Shown here: positions 26,537-35,308 of the stretch, piece after piece
Numbering within the stretch: position 1 is the stretch's first letter
How the letters are laid out: each line of letters opens with the position of its first letter
NCBI GenBank assembly: GCA_035531535.1
Contig: DATKSV010000008.1
Location: forward strand, 1-64,000
Length of the DNA stretch: 64,000 nucleotides
Source of the DNA: AG-12 sp035531535
GTDB lineage: Bacteria > Chloroflexota > Dormibacteria > Aeolococcales > Bog-877
Reading direction: 5' to 3'
The notes under the pieces: generated by a model
What the model saw: only the letters and a program-made list of their open reading frames with translations
Database searches by the model: none
Told to the model about the DNA's origin: nothing
Translations under genes and position numbers: made by a program

Positions 26537-27709
26537 TCAGCCGGCCAGGCTCATCAGCTCTGAGGCGTCCAGGGCCAGCACCAGCTGCGCGGCATCGCGA
26601 GGCAGGCCGGGATTGAGGCCGGTGAGCTCCCGAATCCGGGCCAGCCGGTTGAAGACGGTGTTGCGGTGGCAGGGGAACCGGTCGGCCACCTCGGCGACCG
26701 AGCCGCCCAGGTCGAAGTAGCTGCGCAGGGTGCGCAGCAGCAGGCTGCGCTCTCCCCCGGGCAGCTCGAAGATGGCCCCGAAGACCCGCTGCGCCAGCCT
26801 CTGGGCCAGCTCCGGCGAGGAGATCAGAATGGCGCTGGGCAGCCGCTCGTCCAGGCTGGTGATCAGGTGCTGGTGGGGAGGGATCGCCCGCACCGCCAGC
26901 TCCGCCTGCCGATAGGCGGTGCCGACCTGGGCCAGGCTCCCCACCGCCGGGCTGAGACCAGCCCGTAGCGGCGCCAGCTCGCCCAGGCTCTGCTTGACGG
27001 TTTCGAGGCTGGCCCTGCCGAGTGCCAGCAGGCCGGCCAGGCGCTCCTCCTGACGGGTCCACTCGGACCTGATCCCGTGCGTCAGCAGGGGCCTCGCCAC
27101 GGCTTCAACTGTCCCCAAGGCGGGTTCCGCCACGGCCACCATGTAGGGTCCCTTTTCGGGCAGGCTCAGGCTTTCCGCGGCGAAGACCAGGTCGCGCTCG
27201 GTCGCCATCCCCGTGAACAGCCCCTGCAGCAGCGCCTGCCTGCGAGTCCGGTCGCGGCTCAGCATGCCCGCCTCGGCGTGGCGGTAGGCCTGGCCCACCG
27301 CCGCGGATAGTTCGTCGGTCATCTCCCAGACCACCACCGCCGCCTCCATCAGCTGGTCGGTGGGAGGCTCCGGCCGGCTGCGCGCCTCCTCCAGGAGCGC
27401 GTCCCAGATCACGCCACCCCCCAGGCGGTAGGCGCGCAGGACGCTCTCGAGAGGAACCCCCAGCTCGGCGCGGCTGCGACCGGTCGCCCAGGCCTGCTCC
27501 CGGCTGGGGGCCTGCTCCTGTGGGATCCGGGTCAGGGCCGCGAGATATTCCTGGAGGCTGTCGTGCACGGAGCGGCGCAGCTCCGCCAGGGGTATCAGCC
27601 GCTCCTCGCGGTAGCCCTCCTCGCGCTCACAGATGGCGGCCACCGTGCGCTCCGAGATCTGGGGAAGCCGCTGGTAGAGGGATCGTGCCAGCGACGCCAG
27701 CACCCGCAT
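26537..27709 (-). CDS. PucR-type transcriptional regulator (C-terminal HTH)
   Basis: 390 residues. The C-terminal part RTLRSYFDLGGSVAEVADR then CHRNTVFNRLARIRELTG is the PucR-family helix-turn-helix. The central region (about residues 170-290) resembles the GGDEF-like sensory domain of CdaR/PucR regulators, and the N-terminus (QISERTVAAICEREEGYREER) is helical. Start at ATG 27709, since the upstream frame is shadow. It lies 227 bases downstream in map order of the acyl-CoA ligase stop and on the same strand, so it may regulate the acyl-CoA gene island. Confidence 0.82.
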   Translation of the reverse strand: MRVLASLARSLYQRLPQISERTVAAICEREEGYREERLIPLAELRRSVHDSLQEYLAALTRIPQEQAPSREQAWATGRSRAELGVPLESVLRAYRLGGGVIWDALLEEARSRPEPPTDQLMEAAVVVWEMTDELSAAVGQAYRHAEAGMLSRDRTRRQALLQGLFTGMATERDLVFAAESLSLPEKGPYMVAVAEPALGTVEAVARPLLTHGIRSEWTRQEERLAGLLALGRASLETVKQSLGELAPLRAGLSPAVGSLAQVGTAYRQAELAVRAIPPHQHLITSLDERLPSAILISSPELAQRLAQRVFGAIFELPGGERSLLLRTLRSYFDLGGSVAEVADRFPCHRNTVFNRLARIRELTGLNPGLPRDAAQLVLALDASELMSLAG

Positions 27710-27936
27710 GGACTCCCCGGACGGCGACCGCCTCGCTGCCGGCCCGGGTACGGCGACCTGCGCCACCCTGCTGTACCTCTCTGCCCTGCGCCAATGTGCG
27801 GCTGCACACCGGAAGACCGACCCAGGCCGCTCCCTGAGGTGGCAGCGCTGATCCCAAATGCTACGCCCTGGGCCAGGTGCACAGCTGCCGGGCCAGGGTC
27901 CACGGACCGGGCTGCCCACCGGTGGGGCCCACCCGC

Positions 27937-29559
27937 CTAGCCGGATTTGGGGTCCGCGACTCCATAGCGGGCGCGCAGGACCTTCTTGTCGAACTTGCCG
28001 ACCCCGGTCTTGGGCACCGCCTCCAGGATCTCGATCCGATCGGGGAGCTGCCACTTCTCCCATCCGCGGTTGAGCAGGTGCCCACGCACCTCCTCCAGGG
28101 TCACGGAGGCACCGTCCCGGGGGACCACGGCGGCCATCGGCCGCTCCTGCCACTTGACGTCGGGAAGGGCTACGACGGCCGCCTCCAGCACCCCCGGCAT
28201 GGCCATGATGTCACCCTCCATGTCGACGGACGAGATCCACTCCCCTCCCGACTTGATCAGGTCCTTGGTGCGATCCACGATCACGAAGTAACCCTCGGGC
28301 GACATGGTGGCGACATCCCCAGTGCGGAACCAACCGTCCTTGGTGAACCGCTCCGGCGAAGCGCCGCCGTGGTAGGAGTCCGCCACCCAGGGGCCGCGCA
28401 CCAGGAGTTCCCCGATGGCGGTGCCATCGGCCGGAAGATCGTGATCGGACTCGTCGACGATCCGGACGTCGACTCCGGGCAAGGGCAGCCCGGCCTTGAT
28501 CCGCACCTCCTTGCGCAGGCGGTCGGGGTCCCAACCCCTCATCTTGTGCTTGGGCCAGGCCAAAGCGGCCACCGGCGAGGTCTCGGTCATTCCCCAGCCC
28601 TGGACCAGAGTGATCCCGAACTCCTTCTCGAAGCGCTCGATCAGGGCCATCGGGGGCTGGCTACCTCCCGCCATCAGAAAGCGCAGCGCGGGCAGCTCGA
28701 CCTGACGCCGCGCCAGCTCGTCAACCACCCCCGCCCAGATGGTGGGAACTCCGGTGGCCAGGGTGACGTCCTCCTCCTCCAGCAGGCTGACCACGGTGGC
28801 GGGGTCCATGAAAGGCCCGGTGAAGACCTGCTTGGCGCCGACCATCACCGCCGCGAACGGCCCCCCCCAAGCGTTGACGTGGAACATGGGAACAATCGCC
28901 AGGGCGGAGTCCTGGGGGCCGAGGCCGGTGGCCGCCCCTGAGGTCGTGGTGAGCGCATGCAGGTAGGTGGAACGGTGGGTGTACTCCACCCCCTTGGGTC
29001 GCCCGGTGGTGCCCGAGGTGTAGCAGATGCCGAGCACCGTCTCCTCGGGGATCTCCCGGCGCGGGTAGCTGCTCGGCTGGGCGGCCAGCAGCTGCTCATA
29101 GGCGAGCACCTGGGGCAAGGTGGTCTCGGGGGCCTGATCGGCGAGCACGATGATGTGCTTGACGCCGCCCAGGGACCCCTGGATCCGCTCCAAGACCGGA
29201 ATCAGGCTGCTGTCGACCAGAATCGCCTGGTCGCCGGCGTCCTGAATGATGAACTCCAGGTCGGGGGTCGGCAGGCGCGGGTTCAGGGTGTGCAGCAGCC
29301 GTCCGGTGCAGGGGATCCCGAAGTAGCACTCCAGGTGGCGGTAGCCATTCCACGCCAGCGTCGCCACCGGTGCCCCAGGCGGCAGCCCCAGGGCATCCAG
29401 AGCGTGCATCAACTGCTGGCTGCGGCCGCTGAAGTCGGCATACGTGTAACGGTGGCGCTGGCCGGGGCCGACCTGGGTGACGATCTCGGTGTCCCCGAAG
29501 TAGCGTCCTGCGTGTTCGAACATCATCCAGGTGTTGAGCGACGCGTGCATCATGCCCAT
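27937..29559 (-). CDS. AMP-forming acyl-CoA ligase (medium/long chain type)
   Basis: 540 residues. YTSGTTGRPKGVEYTHR is the P-loop A3 motif, GWGMTETSPVA the A5 motif, GWFRTGDVATMSPEGYF A7 and DRTKDLIKSGGEWIS A8; PKTGVGKFDKKVLR carries the adenylation lysine (A10). The closest known group is the fatty-acyl/alkyl-acid CoA ligases. The start ATG 29559 has AGGAGGG 8 bases upstream; a long frame continuing upstream overlaps the next gene and is rejected. Activates a carboxylic acid to its CoA thioester as the entry step of the following acyl-CoA dehydrogenase, hydratase and thiolase genes. Confidence 0.9.
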   Translation of the reverse strand: MGMMHASLNTWMMFEHAGRYFGDTEIVTQVGPGQRHRYTYADFSGRSQQLMHALDALGLPPGAPVATLAWNGYRHLECYFGIPCTGRLLHTLNPRLPTPDLEFIIQDAGDQAILVDSSLIPVLERIQGSLGGVKHIIVLADQAPETTLPQVLAYEQLLAAQPSSYPRREIPEETVLGICYTSGTTGRPKGVEYTHRSTYLHALTTTSGAATGLGPQDSALAIVPMFHVNAWGGPFAAVMVGAKQVFTGPFMDPATVVSLLEEEDVTLATGVPTIWAGVVDELARRQVELPALRFLMAGGSQPPMALIERFEKEFGITLVQGWGMTETSPVAALAWPKHKMRGWDPDRLRKEVRIKAGLPLPGVDVRIVDESDHDLPADGTAIGELLVRGPWVADSYHGGASPERFTKDGWFRTGDVATMSPEGYFVIVDRTKDLIKSGGEWISSVDMEGDIMAMPGVLEAAVVALPDVKWQERPMAAVVPRDGASVTLEEVRGHLLNRGWEKWQLPDRIEILEAVPKTGVGKFDKKVLRARYGVADPKSG

Positions 29560-29564
29560 GGCTG

Positions 29565-30587
29565 TCACCCTCCTCGGTGCGCCGGCTGGCTCTCGGCGGT
29601 GGACCCACCACCGGCCAGCAGCTGGCTCGCCAGACGGCGGCGATGCTGGCCGGGTGACCCGCCGAAGTGCTCGATCCAAAGAGCTCGCTTGTAGTAGCGG
29701 TGAAGCGGGCTCTCCCAGGTGAACCCCATGCCGCCGTGAACCTGGATGACGCGCTCGCAGGCGTGCACCGCGGCCTCGGCGGCCGCTGACTTGGCGGCCG
29801 CCGCCGCCAGGCCCAGCTGGGGATCGTCGACGCTGATGCACCAAGCGGCCCAGTAGGCGAGGGAGCGGGCCAGCTCCACCTCCACGAAGGTGTCCACCAG
29901 GGGATGGGAAACCGCCTGGTAGGAACCGATCGGACGGCCAAACTGCTCCCGGGTGCGGACATGTTCCAGGCCCCACTCCAGGACTCGCTGCGCCACTCCG
30001 ACCGCCTCCAGCGCCAGCGCGGTGGCGAGCCTGAGCCGCATCGCCTGGGCCAGCTCCTGGGCCGGCGGCCCCGAGGCGAGCACCTCCCCCTGCGAGCTGG
30101 ACAGAGCCACCATCCGACGAGTGCTGTCGATCGAGGTGGCGGGCCGCCCCTCCGGCGCCACCGCCAGCAGCTGATCGCCCCTCAGAAGGACCACCTGGTC
30201 CACGAAGGCCAGGTCCGGGACCAGATTGGATTCGCCCAGGCAGGCCGACCACCGCCGGCTTCCGGCAGCCACCTGGGCGAGCTGGTTCCCGGAGAGGGCC
30301 GGCCGGGCGAAGCCGATCGTGGAGAGGTAAGGGCCCGGGAACAGAGAGCGTCCGAATTCCTCGATCAGGATCGCCTCCTCGATGAAGGTCAGGCCAGCCC
30401 CCCCCAGATCCTCGGGCACCGAGACCCCCAGCCAGCCCAGCTGGGCCAGCTCCGGCCATATGTCGGGGTCCCAGCCGGCCTCGGACTCGGCCAGCTGAGC
30501 CACCCGGGACGGTGGGAAATGGGCCTCCAGAAACGAGCGGGCCTGCTCTCGCAGTTCGCGCTGCTCCGAGCTGAACGTGAAGTCCAT
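29565..30587 (-). CDS. Acyl-CoA dehydrogenase, probable beta (non-catalytic) partner
   Basis: 340 residues, shorter than usual. Recognisable parts: MDFTFSSEQRELREQARSFL, GWLGVSVPEDLGGAGLTFIE, REQFGRPIGSYQAVSHPLVD and RVIQVHGGMGFTWESPLHRYYKRA. The C-terminal end reads LWIEHFGGSPGQHRRRLA where active enzymes have a YEGTSEI-like segment with the catalytic Glu. Short chains of this kind form heterotetramers with a catalytic partner in steroid and cholesterol side-chain breakdown. The ATG overlaps the stop of the upstream acyl-CoA dehydrogenase (TGATG), supporting a two-subunit enzyme. Confidence 0.82.
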   Translation of the reverse strand: MDFTFSSEQRELREQARSFLEAHFPPSRVAQLAESEAGWDPDIWPELAQLGWLGVSVPEDLGGAGLTFIEEAILIEEFGRSLFPGPYLSTIGFARPALSGNQLAQVAAGSRRWSACLGESNLVPDLAFVDQVVLLRGDQLLAVAPEGRPATSIDSTRRMVALSSSQGEVLASGPPAQELAQAMRLRLATALALEAVGVAQRVLEWGLEHVRTREQFGRPIGSYQAVSHPLVDTFVEVELARSLAYWAAWCISVDDPQLGLAAAAAKSAAAEAAVHACERVIQVHGGMGFTWESPLHRYYKRALWIEHFGGSPGQHRRRLASQLLAGGGSTAESQPAHRGG

Positions 30588-31726
30588 CAGCGTGACCTGG
30601 GCAGCCCGAGCACGCGCTCGGCGATGATGTTGCGGAGGATCTCGGAGGTTCCGGCCTCGATGGTGTTGCCCCGGCTGCGCAGCTGCTGGTAGTTCCAGAA
30701 CCCGTCGTCCACGACGCCCTCCTCCCCGAGTAAGAACCGGGCCAGCTTGGTGACCCGCTGGTTCGACTCCGACCAGGCCAGCTTGATCGCCGACCCCTCC
30801 GGGCCGGGCATGCCGGTGCGGTCCAGCTCACCCAGGGACCGGTAGGCGGTGAGCTGCAGGGCCTGCAGCTGGATCCATTCCCGGGCGATCTCTCCGAGCA
30901 GCTCGTTCGCCTCCCCAGGGTGCTCCCCCGCCAGCCGCAGCAGGCCCTGGACGTTGGCGTCGAGCAGGCCGGTTAAGGCGAACCCCAGGGTGGCGCGCTC
31001 GTGCAGCAAGGTGGTCATGGCCACCTGCCACCCCTCGCCGATCTCGCCCAGGACATTGGCCCGGGGAACCTCCACCTCAGTCAGGAAGATCTCGTTGAAG
31101 TCGGCCTCCCCGGTGATCTGGCGCAGGGGCCTGACCTCCACTCCCTTGGAGTGCATGTCAACCAACATGTAGGTGAGGCCGTGGTAGCGCGGAGCAGCCG
31201 GGTCGCTGAGGGTGACCAGGATGCACCAGTCGGCGATGTGGGCGTAGGACGACCACACCTTCTGGCCGTTGACCACGAAGGTGTCCCCGCGCAGCTCGGA
31301 GCGGGTGCGGACGGAGGCCAGGTCCGAGCCCGCGCCGGGCTCGGAGAAGCCCTGGCACCAGATCTCCTCCGCGTCCAGGATTGGGCGCAGGTGCTGGCTC
31401 TTCTGCGCCTCGGTGCCGTGGACCATGATGGTGGGGCCCGCCATCCCCAGCCCGATCGCGCCCACATGCTGGGGCGCGTCGGCACGCGCCAGTTCCTGCA
31501 GCAGGATCGCGTCCAGAGCGTGGCTGCCGCCGCCGCCGCCGTACTCCTGAGGCCAGGTCAGGCCCACATAGCCCGCCTTCGAGAGAGCCGCGCTCCACTT
31601 TCTGAGCGGCTCCAACTGCTCGGTCCGGGTGCCCTGACCGCGCAGGCTCGCGGGCAGATTGGCCGCTATCCAGGCCCGCAAGTGGCCCCGGAACGCCGCC
31701 TCTTCCGCACTGTCCCTGAGATCCAC
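30587..31726 (-). CDS. Acyl-CoA dehydrogenase, probable alpha (catalytic) partner
   Basis: 379 residues. N-terminal helical domain (YVGLTWPQEYGGGGGSHA), FAD/substrate strand motif QGFSEPGAGSDLASVRTR, NGQKVWSSYAHIADWC, and the C-terminal RGNTIEAGTSEILRNIIAE with Glu in the position of the catalytic base of MCAD-type enzymes. GTG start at 31726 has AGGAGG 6 bases upstream. It oxidises an acyl-CoA to the trans-2-enoyl-CoA, passing electrons to ETF (no ETF genes here). TGATG coupling to the shorter acyl-CoA dehydrogenase downstream. Confidence 0.9.
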   Translation of the reverse strand: MDLRDSAEEAAFRGHLRAWIAANLPASLRGQGTRTEQLEPLRKWSAALSKAGYVGLTWPQEYGGGGGSHALDAILLQELARADAPQHVGAIGLGMAGPTIMVHGTEAQKSQHLRPILDAEEIWCQGFSEPGAGSDLASVRTRSELRGDTFVVNGQKVWSSYAHIADWCILVTLSDPAAPRYHGLTYMLVDMHSKGVEVRPLRQITGEADFNEIFLTEVEVPRANVLGEIGEGWQVAMTTLLHERATLGFALTGLLDANVQGLLRLAGEHPGEANELLGEIAREWIQLQALQLTAYRSLGELDRTGMPGPEGSAIKLAWSESNQRVTKLARFLLGEEGVVDDGFWNYQQLRSRGNTIEAGTSEILRNIIAERVLGLPRSR

Positions 31727-31972
31727 CGCCCACCTCCTGAGATTCCGCGGGACGCCGATGGCATCCTCTCCGCTCCGCTTCGAACTGTCAAGCCCAGTCG
31801 GGCAGCCTCGGGGGTGACGAAGCGGTCCCCCCAAGGGGGCTCGGCTAGCCCAGCCGGAGATGCTCCGCAGTATTCGGCTGGGGCCGCCGAGGGGCAATGG
31901 TCAAAGCCACAAGATCAGCCCCCACCAGCTGTGCAGCAGCCGCCGGGGAGCGGCCGTGTCCGTAGCCCCACC

Positions 31973-32743
31973 TCACTGGCCCCCGTCGAGGGGTAGGACC
32001 GCCCCGTTGATGTAGGAGGCTTGGTCGGAGGCCAGGAAGGCCACCGCCCGCGCCACCTCCTCAGGCTCGCCGAACCGGCCCAGAGGGTTGTGCTCCAGCC
32101 AGTTGCGGGAGATCGCCTCGCTGCCCCAGAGCGGCGCGGAGAAGTCTGTCTTCACGATCCCCGGGGCCACCGCGTTGACGCGGATCCCATCCCCACCCAG
32201 CTCCAGGGCGAGCTGCCGGGTGAGCATGATCAGGGCCGCCTTGGTGACGTCGTACACCCCCAGCCCCAGGGCGGGCTGGAGGCCGCCGATGCTGGCCACG
32301 TTGACGATCGCCCCGCCGTGCCCGCCCATCCAGGCGCGATGCACCAGCTGGGTCAGGGCCAGAGGCCCCCGCAGGTTGACCTCGAAGGTCTTGTCCCAGG
32401 CCCCGAGGTCGACATCCAGAGTCATGCCGAAGTGGGGGTTGGTGGCGGCGTTGTTGACCAAGATGTCGATCCGGCCCCAGCGGGCCATGGTCTGCTCGAC
32501 GAGCCGCTCCGAATCCTCGGGGCGGCCGGCGTGGGCGCTCACGGGCAGCACCCGCTCGGAACGTTCGCCGCCCAGACGTCCGGCGGCAGCCGCGATCCCA
32601 TCTGGCTTGCGCCCGGTGATGGCCACCAGAGCGCCGGCGGCCAGCAGCTCGGCTGCGATCGCCTCCCCGATCCCACGGCTGGCGCCGGTGACGATGGCGA
32701 CCCGGCCCTCCAGGCTGGGCGACCCGCCGCGATCGGGGCTCAT
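31973..32743 (-). CDS. SDR family oxidoreductase (acyl-CoA island)
   Basis: 256 residues of a classical SDR: VAIVTGASRGIGEAIAAEL, DILVNNAATNPHFG, catalytic Ser/Tyr/Lys in VNVASIGGLQPALGLGVYDVTKAAL and NAVAPGIVKTDF. The NNAATNP motif is common among SDRs linked to fatty-acid breakdown. It probably oxidises a 3-hydroxyacyl-CoA or related alcohol with NAD. Eleven bases separate it from the next SDR on the same strand. Confidence 0.88.
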   Translation of the reverse strand: MSPDRGGSPSLEGRVAIVTGASRGIGEAIAAELLAAGALVAITGRKPDGIAAAAGRLGGERSERVLPVSAHAGRPEDSERLVEQTMARWGRIDILVNNAATNPHFGMTLDVDLGAWDKTFEVNLRGPLALTQLVHRAWMGGHGGAIVNVASIGGLQPALGLGVYDVTKAALIMLTRQLALELGGDGIRVNAVAPGIVKTDFSAPLWGSEAISRNWLEHNPLGRFGEPEEVARAVAFLASDQASYINGAVLPLDGGQ

Positions 32744-32754
32744 CGGGTGATGGC

Positions 32755-33507
32755 CTAGGGCGCCCCGCGCACGTAGATGACCTGCCCGGTCACGTAGCTG
32801 GCCTCATCGTCGGCCAGGAACGCGATCACTCCGGCCACGTCCTCGGGCTGACCGGTGCGAGGAATCGGGTTGGTGGCCGCGAACCCGGCCGTGAGCTGCT
32901 CGAAGCTGATTCCCATCCGCTCTGCGGTGGCCTCGGTCATGCGAGTCTCGATGAAGCCGGGGGCCACCACGTTGACGGTGATCTCGTACCGACCCAGCTC
33001 CAGGGCCAGGGTCCTGGCCAGCCCCTGGATGCCCATCTTGGCCGCCGAGTAGTTGGCCTGGCCCCGGTTGCCGAGGGCGGAGGTCGAGGAGATCAGGACC
33101 ATCCGACCTGACTTCTGCGGCACCATCACCGCCTGGGCCGCCTGCGCACACAGGAAGCTGCCCTTGAGGTGGGTGTCTATGACCAGGTCCCAGTCCTCCT
33201 CGGTCATCTTGTAGACCAGGTTGTCCCGGATCAGGCCCGCACAGGTGACCAGGACGTCAAGTCGACCGAACTCAGCCACGGTCCGCTCGACCATCGCCTG
33301 GACATCTGCGCGGCGGCTCACGTCGCAGGCCACGGCCAGGGCTCGGCTACCCTCGCCGCGCAGGCTGGCCGCGGTCGCCTCGGCGACCGCGTAGTCGATG
33401 TCAGACACCACCACCGCGGCCCCTCCGGCAGCCAGCCGCCGCGCCGTCGCGGCCCCGATGCCGCGGCCGGCCCCGGTGACCAGCGCCACCTTCTCGGTCA
33501 GACTCAT
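32755..33507 (-). CDS. SDR family, FabG-like 3-oxoacyl reductase/3-hydroxyacyl dehydrogenase
   Basis: 250 residues. VALVTGAGRGIGAATARRL, LVTCAGLIRDNLVYKMTEEDW, LISSTSALGNRGQANYSAAKMGIQG and VNVVAPGFIETRMTEA follow FabG closely, including Ser, Tyr and Lys of the catalytic triad. Such enzymes interconvert 3-oxo and 3-hydroxyacyl thioesters. Placed between the MaoC hydratase and the second SDR, it fits the hydroxyacyl-CoA oxidation step of the island. Confidence 0.88.
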   Translation of the reverse strand: MSLTEKVALVTGAGRGIGAATARRLAAGGAAVVVSDIDYAVAEATAASLRGEGSRALAVACDVSRRADVQAMVERTVAEFGRLDVLVTCAGLIRDNLVYKMTEEDWDLVIDTHLKGSFLCAQAAQAVMVPQKSGRMVLISSTSALGNRGQANYSAAKMGIQGLARTLALELGRYEITVNVVAPGFIETRMTEATAERMGISFEQLTAGFAATNPIPRTGQPEDVAGVIAFLADDEASYVTGQVIYVRGAP

Positions 33508-33526
33508 CGCATCACCTCCATCCGCG

Positions 33527-33985
33527 CTAGGAGCCGGTGTAGAGACGGGTGACCGTCTCCGCCACGCAGGCGGGCTTCTCCCGGCCCTCGATCTCCACTG
33601 TCACCTCGAGCACCAGCTGCACCCCCCCCTCGACGTCGGTCAGCGCCTGCGGCACGGCGGTCGCCCGAACCCTGGATCCGACCGGCACCGGGGATACGAA
33701 GCGCACCCGGTTCAGCCCGTAGTTGACGGTCAGGGCCACCCCGGGGAGCCTGACCATGCCCTGGAGGAGCATGGGCAGCAGCGAGAGGGTCAGGTACCCG
33801 TGCGCGATGGTGCCTCCAAAGGGACCCATCCGGGCCCGCTCCGGATCCACGTGAATCCACTGGTGGTCGCCGGTGGCCTCCGCGAACAGGTCCACCTGCG
33901 CCTGGGTGATCTGATGCCAGGGGCTGACCCCCAGGGGCTTGCCCACCGACTCCCGCAGTGCCCGTAGCGACTCCTGAACTCCGAT
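33527..33985 (-). CDS. MaoC-family enoyl-CoA hydratase, probable ATC start
   Basis: 152 residues of single hot-dog MaoC type: FAEATGDHQWIHVDPERA contains the hydratase Asp/His pair, followed by GPFGGTIAHGYLTLSLLP and NYGLNRVRFVSPVPVGSRV. It adds water to a 2-enoyl-CoA, giving the (R)-3-hydroxyacyl-CoA. The first ATG/GTG in frame (GTG 33946) removes about 13 residues (IGVQESLRALRES) that align with the normal N-terminus of mycobacterial HtdZ-like proteins. An ATC at 33985 sits exactly where their Met is, 5 bases after AGGAGAG, so AUC initiation is likely. Confidence 0.85.
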   Translation of the reverse strand: MGVQESLRALRESVGKPLGVSPWHQITQAQVDLFAEATGDHQWIHVDPERARMGPFGGTIAHGYLTLSLLPMLLQGMVRLPGVALTVNYGLNRVRFVSPVPVGSRVRATAVPQALTDVEGGVQLVLEVTVEIEGREKPACVAETVTRLYTGS

Positions 33986-33990
33986 GGCGT

Positions 33991-33997
33991 CTCTCCT
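33991..33997 (-). promoter_or_regulatory. Shine-Dalgarno AGGAGAG deciding an ATC start
   Basis: The minus strand reads AGGAGAG then ACGCC then ATC. The five-base spacing is ideal and no ATG, GTG or TTG occurs between here and 33946, supporting translation from the ATC. Confidence 0.6.
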
Positions 33998-34143
33998 AGT
34001 GTCGAACTGGGGCCAGCCATCCCGCCGCGCCCCGGGATGTTCGCTGAGCAGTATTCACCTGTGGCGGGCATTTTGGGCAATGGGCACCGCCACAGCAATC
34101 AGCCGCCGGGGCTGTGTGACGCTCCAAAGCCGACTGGCCGAGC

Positions 34144-35166
34144 TCATCCCAGGAAGAGCTCCGCGGCCTGCTGCAGGCGCGCCTCGGGCCCGTCCACCAA
34201 GAGCAGAGTGGGCAAGCCGGAGCGCCAGGATTCCGACTCCTCCCGGACCTTGGCCAGGGAACCCACCAGAGCCACCGCCTCCACCAGGCGCGTGGGAACC
34301 GCCGCCGCCGCCGCCGCCGGGCGCCCGCCCAGGTACAGCTCGCGGACCACCTCCGCCTCGGCCCGGAAGCCCATGCGGCAGAAGAGGTCGAAGTGGAAGT
34401 TGTGAGCGCGGCTGCCCATCCCGCCAATGTAGAGAGCCAGCAGCGGCCGGAAGTGGTCGGCGGCCCGCTCCAGGTCATCGTCGATCGCAAGGAGCAGGTT
34501 GGCCGCCACCTCGAAGCTCTCGGGACGACCCGGGGGACTGCGCCTGGCGAATCCCTCCGCCAAGGCCCTCCTCTGCCACTGGGAATGGCCGGGGGCATGG
34601 AAGCCTGCCAGCCAGCCATCTCCGATCTCAGCCGCCAGGGCGATGTTGTGGGGCCCCTCAGCCGCCAGCCAGATCGGCAGCTCCCTCCGGAGCGGATGGA
34701 CCGTCAGCTGCAGCGGCTTGCCCCGACCGCCGGGCAGGGGTAGCTGGTAACGCTCCCCGGAGAAGACCAGCGGCCCCTCTCGGCGCAGGACCTGGCGCAC
34801 GATGGTGACGTACTCCCGGGTCGAGGCCAGTTGGGGGGCGAACCTGGTCCCGTACCAACCCTCGACCACCTGAGGCCCGGATGCGCCCAGTCCCAGCACC
34901 AGCCGGCCACCGCTGAGATGGTCCATGGTGGCGGCCGCCATGGCGGTGGCGGCTGGGGTCCGGGCGTGCATCTGGGCGGCGGCGGTCCCCAGCCGGAGTC
35001 GAGAGGTACGGCTCCCCCACCAGGCCAGCGGCGTCAGGGCGTCCGAGCCATAGGCCTCCGCGGTCCACATCGAGTCGAACCCGAGCCGCTCGGCGGAGGC
35101 GACCAGGCGCTCGCTGGCAGGGGGCGGGCCGGAACCCCAATAGCCAAGTGAGAGACCCAGCCTCAT
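34144..35166 (-). CDS. LLM class flavin-dependent oxidoreductase
   Basis: 340 residues, luciferase-like fold: MRLGLSLGYWGSGPPP, GFDSMWTAEAYGSDALTPLAW, RLRLGTAAAQMHARTPAA, DHLSGGRLVLGLGASGPQVVEGWYG and LPIWLAAEGPHNIALAAEIGDGW. This pattern is that of the F420-dependent LLM enzymes common in high-GC bacteria, though cofactor cannot be fixed by sequence alone. It lies between the MaoC gene and the divergently read thiolase, in the acyl-CoA island. Confidence 0.85.
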   Translation of the reverse strand: MRLGLSLGYWGSGPPPASERLVASAERLGFDSMWTAEAYGSDALTPLAWWGSRTSRLRLGTAAAQMHARTPAATAMAAATMDHLSGGRLVLGLGASGPQVVEGWYGTRFAPQLASTREYVTIVRQVLRREGPLVFSGERYQLPLPGGRGKPLQLTVHPLRRELPIWLAAEGPHNIALAAEIGDGWLAGFHAPGHSQWQRRALAEGFARRSPPGRPESFEVAANLLLAIDDDLERAADHFRPLLALYIGGMGSRAHNFHFDLFCRMGFRAEAEVVRELYLGGRPAAAAAAVPTRLVEAVALVGSLAKVREESESWRSGLPTLLLVDGPEARLQQAAELFLG

Positions 35167-35308
35167 CGGCAACCCCAGTCGTTGGTTCGGGTGGCGGCCA
35201 TGGCCTAGCCAGGGTAGCGCGCTGCGACCGCGGGCCGATGCGCCATAGTGGGGAGCCGAAAGGTGAGGGACGGTGCTGGCCGTGCCCCGGAAGCGGAGGA
35301 GGTTTCCC

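Noticed and set aside
29560..30831. Upstream extension of the acyl-CoA ligase frame to 30831
   Set aside because: It overlaps the acyl-CoA dehydrogenase out of frame; the ATG at 29559 with AGGAGGG is the real start.
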